From Dactylonectria macrodidyma (taxonomy: Eukaryota; Ascomycota; Sordariomycetes; Hypocreales; Nectriaceae), in assembly GCA_020744425.1 (NCBI GenBank), contig JAGMUV010000012.1, forward strand, positions 930,001 to 994,000: 64,000 nucleotides of DNA. Reading direction: 5' to 3'. Shown here piece by piece: positions 57,337 through 64,000 of this stretch. A program made the translations under genes and the position numbers. Position 1 is the first letter of the stretch. Each line of letters opens with the position of its first letter. The notes beneath the pieces were generated by a model, which was not told where the DNA came from, made no database searches, and saw only the letters and a program-made list of their open reading frames with translations.

Positions 57337-58239
57337 GAGATGACCTGCAGGAGGCCCGGATGAAATGGCTTTTAGGAGTGTGGTAAATTAAGCACTATGC
57401 GGACGGAAGTCTCGGACGATCGGGAGAGGTTAGTAAATATCTCTCCGCAAAGATTGTCATGCAGTCTAGCCCGTCTAATGGCATAATTACAGTGCAGCTG
57501 TTTGCTTGAACAGGGTTTTCGGGCTCTTGAATATCTCCAATGGTAGAGCTTGCTAGTGGAGGGGACTAAGGGGGCCCCTCATGTTAAGGTACTTAGAGCG
57601 AGGTGAGGGAGTTTGAGGTGTTGATAAGCCGCGGCCGGATGTCGGCACTGGATACACGCAAGGAACATCGCTTTATCTTCGAGCTTTGGAAGTACGGTCG
57701 TATGGCATCACAATGGCCAATAGTAGTCAGTTATCTAGGGGCATAGTATCTGCTTCTAGACTCTGGACATCACCTGATATTCGCCTGGTGTACCCGGACC
57801 TCGCCGCCTCGATGACAGGGTTACAGAAGTTCCAACAATATCCTGGTCCAGCCAGGACGGAATTAAGTCAGGTAATTACTTCGTAATTCTTCCGCCGACA
57901 CTACTCCGGAGCATTACTCTGCATCCGGGGATCACCGTGTACTCGGAGATCCAACCTCTAACCGAAAAGGGATATTAACCGATGCAACGCCACCTGCAGG
58001 AGCTGATAATAGTGACACGCATGGTTTGCCTGCTCCGACTTTCGAGACAGTCAAGCTCTGGGGCAAAGAGTCTCAAAATAATAGTGTAGTGGAAGACCAA
58101 GTTTAAAGACCGCCGGAATCCTCCCTTCGATTATCCAAGTTCTCAGGTTCTTTTGCTCTCACCCATCTCTGCAACCTTGCATCCTCAACAAGAGTTCTCC
58201 ATCTCCCGCACCTTGTACCTCTGCGGACCATCTTTCAAT
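57337..58239. other. Intergenic with a possible coding relic
   Basis: A frame at about 57880-58107 reads protein-like text (DHRVLGDPTSNRKGILTDAT, ending in a stop) and another at 57686-57886 ends SGPARTELSQ-like, but I cannot join them into a gene or name a family. The last 100 bp before 58240 are CT-rich, as expected for a promoter/leader. Confidence 0.3.
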
Positions 58240-61116
58240 ATGCGCTTAAGCGGCGCATCCCTACTCCTAGGGCTAGGGGCGTGCAAAGCGGCTGCTATGG
58301 CGGTATTTGCACACTTTATGGTAACGCATCTCACTCACCGACACACAGGCGATCTACGGCGCCCACTAACTAGGGGGTCGATAGGTCGGAAATACCCTGA
58401 ACTATGGCGCCGCCGACTGGACAGCGGATATGAATGCCGCTAAGGCAGCCGGTATCGACGGATTTGCTATGTTAGTAATTAGCATACAAGCCATTGTTCA
58501 TCAACTGCTAACTAGCCGCCGCCAGGAACATGGCAAAGGGCGAGCAAGCCAACGATAAGATCAAGGTAGCATTCGATGTCGCTAGCTCGATTGGTTTCAA
58601 GCTCTTCTTTTCCTTTGACTACGCTGGAAATGGTAACTGGGACAAGAGCCAAGTCATCTCCCTCATCAACTCGTGGAAGTCAAGCAGCGCATACTACAAG
58701 CGCGGGTCGCAGCCTCTGGCCTCTACCTTTGAGGGTGTAACTAGTGCCAGCGAGTGGGTTGATATCAAGTCCGCAACGGGGTGCTTCTTTGTGCCGGACT
58801 ACTCCTCCCTGGTATATCACTCTCTTCCTCTCCTTTTGCTGTCTCGCCCGCCCAAGCAAAGAGATTTACTTCCCTTGACCCCCGTGGCGGGACACCTCAT
58901 TGTGATGCCGTTACTGACGCTGAATGATACTCTAGGGCGCCTATGATGCTTTGCATATTGCACCCGGCGTCCCGGATGGTCTGTTCAACTGGGCCGCATG
59001 GCCCACCGGCCCCACAGACATGAATACGTACACCGACGCGTCATACATGCAGTTTATCGCAAAAGCAGGCCGTTCCACCTATATGATGCCAGTGTCGCCA
59101 GGGTTCTATACGAACTTGCCAGGTTATGAGAAAAGCTGGTAAGTTTTGCGACATATCTTAATTCATATCTTGCCGTCGAGAGGATTACCAAGTTTACATG
59201 TTTCCTTGTTCTTAGGCTCTGGCGCGGAGACGACCTCTGGTTTGACCGCTGGGTGCAGGTATTGTTCTTGTCACAAGTCCAGACGGACTTTACACCACCC
59301 GAGTTCGTCCAGATTATCAGCTGGAACGACTATGGCGAGTCCCACTACATTGGGCCAGTGAACTCCAAGGCCTTGGGCGCTTTCGATACCGGGCGGGCCC
59401 CTTTCAACTATGCTAAGGACGTGCCTCACGAGGGTTTCCGTATATTCCTCCCTTTCCTCATCCAGCTAGCCAAAACCGGCACGGCAACGGTGGGGACCCA
59501 AGGGGTGGCTATGTGGTACCGCAATTCCGCAGCCACCGCCTGCGACGCCGCGGGGACGGTAGGCAACACATGCACACATTTGCAAATCGAATACCCGCCG
59601 GAGGATCTCGTACAGGACAAGATCTTCTACTCGGCATTGCTAGGAGCGCCCGCGACTGTGGCTGTTACGGTTGGAGGAGTCTCTTTGGGCGCGACCTGGA
59701 CTGACGTACCGTCAGGCGGTGTTGGCATCTACCACGGCAGCGTCAGCTTCGCCGGGAGAACGGGTCAAGTCGTTGTCACTGTCAATGGAATAGCCTCCGT
59801 GGCGGGCACCGCTCCCATCGGTGGGTGCACTCGGCAAAACTTCAACCCCTATGTCTACTCGGCGAATGGGCCAAGTTCTGGCGCGTCGGTGAATATCAAT
59901 GACCACGTCTGCATAGCAGGCTTTGGGGTTGGCGCTTTCCAGGACATCTGCAAATTCACCTGCAGCCTTGGATATTGCCCCGTAACCGGTGAGCAAGGGA
60001 TTCCAGTATTTCTATCCCGCATATTAACCACTTTCCAGCATGTACTTGCTCGAAGATAGGACCACAGCCAAAAATGCCGAACGCTTTGCAAAAGGACGGA
60101 TACCCAGCAGATGGGAACCGCAATTTTGAGGGACTCTGTTCCTTTTCGGTAAACTACGGATACACAGGAAAAGAGGTAGGTCTTGGAACTCCAACCGCTA
60201 AGACAGGCCCTCTGATGATATCAACCTCAAACTGTAGTGTTCGTTAAAGAAGCCGATATTGTGGTTGACACCTACAGTGTCGCCTTTTTTGTAAGTTGTG
60301 AAACCATCTGTTCTGGTTCTAGATCTTTTATTAAATGCGGTAGCCCCGATACAACGACAGGGGGGACCGGTATTTCGGTCAAATATAACGATATGTGCCA
60401 GTTTAGCTGCCGTTATGGCTGGTGTCCGATGCACCTATGCACCTCCACATCAACTGGGCGGCTCCTCCCTGTTCCCGAGTATAACCAGAGTCACGGGACT
60501 TTCCGCTCTACGCTGAGTCTAGACGAGCGACTGCTGTGCCGATTCACCGGCCTTTTCAGCAAAGCCAACAGCGATCTCTGCTGGGAACCCCCGCGACCGC
60601 CGCCGGTACCACTACCACCATCATCGTACACCTGGTGGGTCGTGCCCATCACTGCAAATCAAGGCGTCGAGGGGGGCCCCGGGGACAGCATCCCAGTCTC
60701 CACCCTTTACGATTATTGGCATATCTATGATCGCGATCCTGACTGCAACGACTTTAACCACGCAGTTCAGTTCTGGGGGTCGGACGATCTGAGCCATGAT
60801 GGTGATGTGGGCATCCGATGTGAAGGCTGCGGTATTGTAGGAAAGGCGAAAGAGATAGAGATACGGTCTAAAACTGGACATTGGAGTGAGTACCTCGTCT
60901 TCCATGCTATGCTTACGTTACTGATCTCAAGCCCTTATAGCTTGGTATGCGAACCGCGATGGCGCCTTAGTTGAGGCCGGTACTAATAAGAAGGTTGGAA
61001 ACTGTGTCCGAGATGATTCAATTACGATTGACTGCGTAATACCAGGTTTCCCTGTGGGCAGGGCCTCTGGTATATCAGAAATCCGCTGTACAGCTAATTT
61101 CGTACTTGATAATTAA
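58240..61116 (+). CDS. GH71 alpha-1,3-glucanase with Cys-rich C-terminal region
   Basis: Nine exons (58240-58320, 58385-58470, 58526-58811, 58936-59138, 59216-59988, 60039-60175, 60238-60290, 60323-60885, 60941-61116) join in frame to 785 aa. A signal peptide (MRLSGASLLLGLGACKAAA) precedes the GH71 core: FAHFMVGNTLNYGAADWTAD, GIDGFAMNMAKG, KLFFSFDYAGNG, WLWRGDDLWFDRW and ISWNDYGESHYIGP. The C-terminal third has repeated Cys modules (CKFTCSLGYCPVTACTC; GLCSFSVNYGY; CQFSCRYGWCPMHLC) known from fungal mutanases, a Pro-rich linker, and a final domain ending CTANFVLDN. The enzyme cleaves alpha-1,3-glucan of fungal walls outside the cell. The intron at 60291-60322 is only 32 nt and is the weakest junction. 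Confidence 0.85.
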
Positions 61117-61120
61117 TATA

Positions 61121-62980
61121 ACGTACTCCACAAGTGGGTCGGTCACCCAAGTGAGTCGGTCAAAAATCCGTCAACCTCCTCTGTTTGCATCTAATCATCT
61201 ATTTCTCTACCACAAAACATGTCACAATCAAATAACGAGTCAAATATCATTCTTGCCCTTCAAGCCTACCGAAATGACCCAAAACTAAGTCTCCGACGCG
61301 CCGCAAGGATCTATGAAGCCCATTATAGTACTCTTCTTGACCGACATAATGGCAGACCCTTCCGAGGCGATATTATCCCTAAATCACGTAAACTATCTGA
61401 TCTAGAGGAACAGACTCTTATTGAGTATATTTTCGACCTAGATTCACGAGGATTTCCCCCGCGACTTCGTGGTGTGGAAGAAATGGCTAACCGACTGCTT
61501 GCCGACCGCGACGCGTCACCTGTGGGAAAGAACTGGGCTTCCAACTTCGTTAGGCGACAACCAGAGCTTACGACGCGTTTTAATCGCAAATATGATTACC
61601 AGAGAGCCAAATGCGAAGATCCGACCCTCATTCGTGAGTGGTTCTCGCTCGTAGCGAACACAATCGCGAAATACGGCATCACCCTAGCTGATATCTATAA
61701 CTTTGACGAGACTGGCTTTATGATGGGTATGATCGCAAGCGGAATGGTTGTTACAGGCGCAGAACGGCGTGGAAAGGCGAAATCAGTCCAGCCTGGAAAC
61801 CGGGAATGGGTTACAGTCATCCAGGCTATTAATGCGGAAGGTTGGGCAATCCAGCCGTTCATCGTGGTTGCGGGCCAATATCACCTCGCCAGCTGGTATC
61901 AAGAAAGCAACCTCCCGGGCGATTGGGCTATCGCCACGACCAAAAATGGCTGGACCGACAACGAGACGGGTCTTGAGTGGATCAAGCACTTCGATCGGCA
62001 CACAAAGACCCGATCAAATGGTCGCTATCGCCTTCTGATCCTCGATGGGCACGAAAGCCACCACTCGACCGACTTTGAGCTATATTGCGAGGAAAACAAC
62101 ATCATCACGCTTTGTATGCCGCCTCATTCGTCTCACCTACTTCAACCTCTCGATGTCGGGTGCTTTGGGCCGCTCAAAAAGGCCTACGGTCGGGAAATAG
62201 AGCATATGATCAGATGCTCTATAACCCACATTTCGAAGACCGAGTTCTTTCCAGCCTTTTACGCCGCCCACCAAGCCGCAATGACAGAAAGCAACATTCG
62301 AGGGGGTTTTAGAGGAGCAGGGCTTGTTCCTCTAGACCCGGAGAGTGTGCTATCGAAGCTTGATATCCAGCTACGGGCTCCAACACCGGTCGAGGAGGAA
62401 GCTAGCCTTCCTGACCCTTGGGTCTCGAAGACCCCAAAGACCGTCCTTGAGGCTAGCTCTCAGTCTGAATTTCTCAAAAGACGAGTTGAAAGGCACCAAA
62501 GCAGCTCCCCGACATATATTTTTGAAGCGATTGAGTCGCTATCTAAGGGAACGAAGGCAATAATGCATCAGATGGCGTTATTGAAGTCTGAGAACCAGAT
62601 CCTTCGACAGGCGAATGAGACCCTTAGTAAGCGGCGCAGAGCAAAAAAGACACGCCTCCGTAATGGAGGAAAGATGACTCTGGATGAAGGGAGGGATTCA
62701 ATTGATCAGAAGGATGTTGATGCGCAGCTAGTGGCCGAATCGTCGAGAAATCGTGGTCAAGGAGGGTCGGCGCGACCGAAGGAAAGGCGTTGTGGAACAT
62801 GCGGCAAGACCGGTCATAACGCAAGAACATGTCAGGTAGTTATTAAGACGTCTAGTGAAGAGAATAGCAATTAGTTTTAATTGATTAGATGCTTTGTTGT
62901 GTTTTTATTTAATGTTCTATATTGAGGATTAAGATTTTTGACCGACTCACTTGGGTGACCGACCCACTTGTGGAGTACGT
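61121..62980 (+). mobile_element. pogo/Fot-like transposon, complete (1860 bp)
   Basis: Perfect 48-bp inverted repeats (61121-61168, 62933-62980) begin ACGTACTCCACAAGTGGG, with TA duplicated on both sides (61119-61120, 62981-62982). Each repeat holds two direct copies of CAAGTG(G/A)GTCGGTC. The target lies two bases after the GH71 stop codon, at the edge of a pogo relic. Confidence 0.95.
61219..62874 (+). CDS. pogo/Fot-type transposase (Tc1-mariner superfamily)
   Basis: A single uninterrupted frame of 551 aa. Domains in order: HTH psq (ILALQAYRNDPKLSLRRAAR), CENP-B-type HTH (LSDLEEQTLIEYIFDLDSRG; KNWASNFVRRQPELTTRFNR), and the DDE_1 core (YNFDETGFMMG; RLLILDGHESH; HLLQPLDVGCFGPLKKAYG), whose three Asp are all present. 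A coiled, basic linker follows, then a CCHC knuckle (CGTCGKTGHNARTC). Together with perfect ends and TA duplication this looks like a young, potentially active copy. Fragments of relatives lie at 14401 and 43395. Confidence 0.96.
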   Translation: MSQSNNESNIILALQAYRNDPKLSLRRAARIYEAHYSTLLDRHNGRPFRGDIIPKSRKLSDLEEQTLIEYIFDLDSRGFPPRLRGVEEMANRLLADRDASPVGKNWASNFVRRQPELTTRFNRKYDYQRAKCEDPTLIREWFSLVANTIAKYGITLADIYNFDETGFMMGMIASGMVVTGAERRGKAKSVQPGNREWVTVIQAINAEGWAIQPFIVVAGQYHLASWYQESNLPGDWAIATTKNGWTDNETGLEWIKHFDRHTKTRSNGRYRLLILDGHESHHSTDFELYCEENNIITLCMPPHSSHLLQPLDVGCFGPLKKAYGREIEHMIRCSITHISKTEFFPAFYAAHQAAMTESNIRGGFRGAGLVPLDPESVLSKLDIQLRAPTPVEEEASLPDPWVSKTPKTVLEASSQSEFLKRRVERHQSSSPTYIFEAIESLSKGTKAIMHQMALLKSENQILRQANETLSKRRRAKKTRLRNGGKMTLDEGRDSIDQKDVDAQLVAESSRNRGQGGSARPKERRCGTCGKTGHNARTCQVVIKTSSEENSN

Positions 62981-62982
62981 TA

Positions 62983-64000
62983 CAAATTCCAATTTTCTAC
63001 AAACCCGGAATGCAACCTCCAAATTAAATAAATATAAAACTATATAAAGGATTGGATAGATAATTAATTGAACTTTACAATTGGCGTGGTTTTTTGATCT
63101 TCCGACCGCTGCGTGTGTACTGTGGCGGTGAAGAAAAACCGTCAATTTCCGGGTCCTCGCCCACGGCATCCATCGCCACCTCAATGACCGACTCGGCTTC
63201 CTCCTCCACGTCCTTCTTAATTACTTCCGTTTCTGACTTCCGGATAGTTTCACCGGTTGCCAGTGCCTCCCCCAGAGTCATGAATCTCTGGTTCGGGTTA
63301 GGTATCGCCTTTCTTTTCTTCCCTCTCTGTAGACGCACCACCTCTTCCTCCAGCCCTGTGATTCGACTATTCTGAATGGCTACAGTCATTTCTAAGGCCT
63401 CAAATCCCTTTGCTATTTTACTGTATTTATATCTGGTTTTGGGAGTCTTGCGTTTGCCCAAATCTCGCACGTGACGACTTACTTTCGGGGTGTTATCTGA
63501 GTTGAGTTCAAGGCTGTGGTTATCGGGTGACCACTGCTCTCTTTTCTCCTTATCCGGCTGAATTTCTGGATATAGGAGAGCCTTACGACGGCTTATTAGC
63601 CAATTTCCTGTGAATCTCCAGCCTGATAGTATGTTATTTTCCGTCAAGGCCAGCTACTCTGGCCTTAGTATAGGCACGTATAAAGTTAGCCTTATCGACG
63701 GGTGCAGAATCGGTGAGGCTGGCCAATTTCTGTAGTTCTTTTCAGTATGCAGCTTTGATAGCATTGAAAATGCTATTATCTAATGGCTATAGGCCGTAAG
63801 AACAATGCGCTAGTAGATAACAGCAGTAGACGTTATTCAGAAAGCATGTAGACATCCATTCGTCCTAGAGTAGTCAGTAAGACTGCAATAATAGAGTATA
63901 CAGGTAAATAGCAAGAATATTACCTACGCATAGCTTCCGTAGCCATCGAGAATGATCAGCCTTGCATCTAAGGGATCACAAGGCTGGGTTTATAGTAAAT
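62983..64000 (-). pseudogene. pogo-type transposase relic, copy B, continues off the edge
   Basis: The minus frame 63075-63647 reads TENNILSGWRFTGNWLISRR, the region just after the DDE core, and ends EVAMDAVGEDPEIDGFSSPP then a basic tail. Beyond 63650, still on the minus strand, degraded text resembles PLDNSIFNAIKAAY and DARLIILDGYGSYA, the third and second catalytic blocks with stops. It is therefore the 3' half of a decayed element, and its last 355 bp are repeated at 50364-50719. Confidence 0.8.

Overview
This is a window from a filamentous ascomycete genome, most likely a Sordariomycete (Hypocreales-like; species not determinable by eye). The evidence is 45-95 nt GT-AG introns throughout, a fungal Zn2Cys6 regulator, a GH71 alpha-1,3-glucanase, two PDR-type ABC transporters, a fungal GLTP/HET-C homologue, and fungal-type transposons (pogo/Fot, Hop-like MULE, hAT, Tad-like LINE, piggyBac-like). 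No prokaryotic operons, tRNA, rRNA or CRISPR array were seen. All splice models were made by hand from frame, splice dinucleotides and family motifs.

Layout. 1-3000: the 3' part of an amidohydrolase/sugar lactonase and a FucP-like MFS transporter, resembling an L-fucose/L-rhamnose catabolic pair. 3000-6100: mostly non-coding, AT-rich, with a 429-bp MITE. 6149-10284: host genes, namely a secreted protein with a possible metallopeptidase motif, a TPR relic (probably from an NLR gene), an intact GLTP/HET-C-type gene, and an 88-aa CYSTM gene in four small exons. 12746-13849: an intact zinc alcohol dehydrogenase. 14302-15413: a MITE joins a pogo/Fot 5' relic to a truncated, frameshifted lysophospholipase.

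16578-30480 is a transposon island: an intact MULE with perfect 83-bp terminal repeats; a Tad-like LINE cut in its RT domain by an intact 3.37-kb hAT; a Pif1-like helicase tail; an internally deleted hAT; a 44-bp perfect palindrome made of two abutted MULE ends; and another hAT relic. 30835-42414 holds decaying host genes (ABC transporter, Zn2Cys6 regulator, alpha/beta-hydrolase), then an intact SDR. 45077-49702 is an intact 1493-aa PDR transporter. 50364-57336 holds a pogo relic and two diverged piggyBac-like elements. 58240-61116 is a nine-exon GH71 gene whose stop lies two bases before the TA target of an intact pogo/Fot element (61121-62980). The window ends in another pogo relic.

Overall, accessory host genes (transport, detoxification, wall glucan degradation, possible allorecognition) sit in a transposon-rich, rearranged landscape. 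At several points a transposon's two flanks belong to different broken sequences and no target duplication is visible. This fits ectopic recombination between transposon copies. The piggyBac-like ends, the MULE-end palindrome, and the GLTP gene beside a TPR relic are the least ordinary items.
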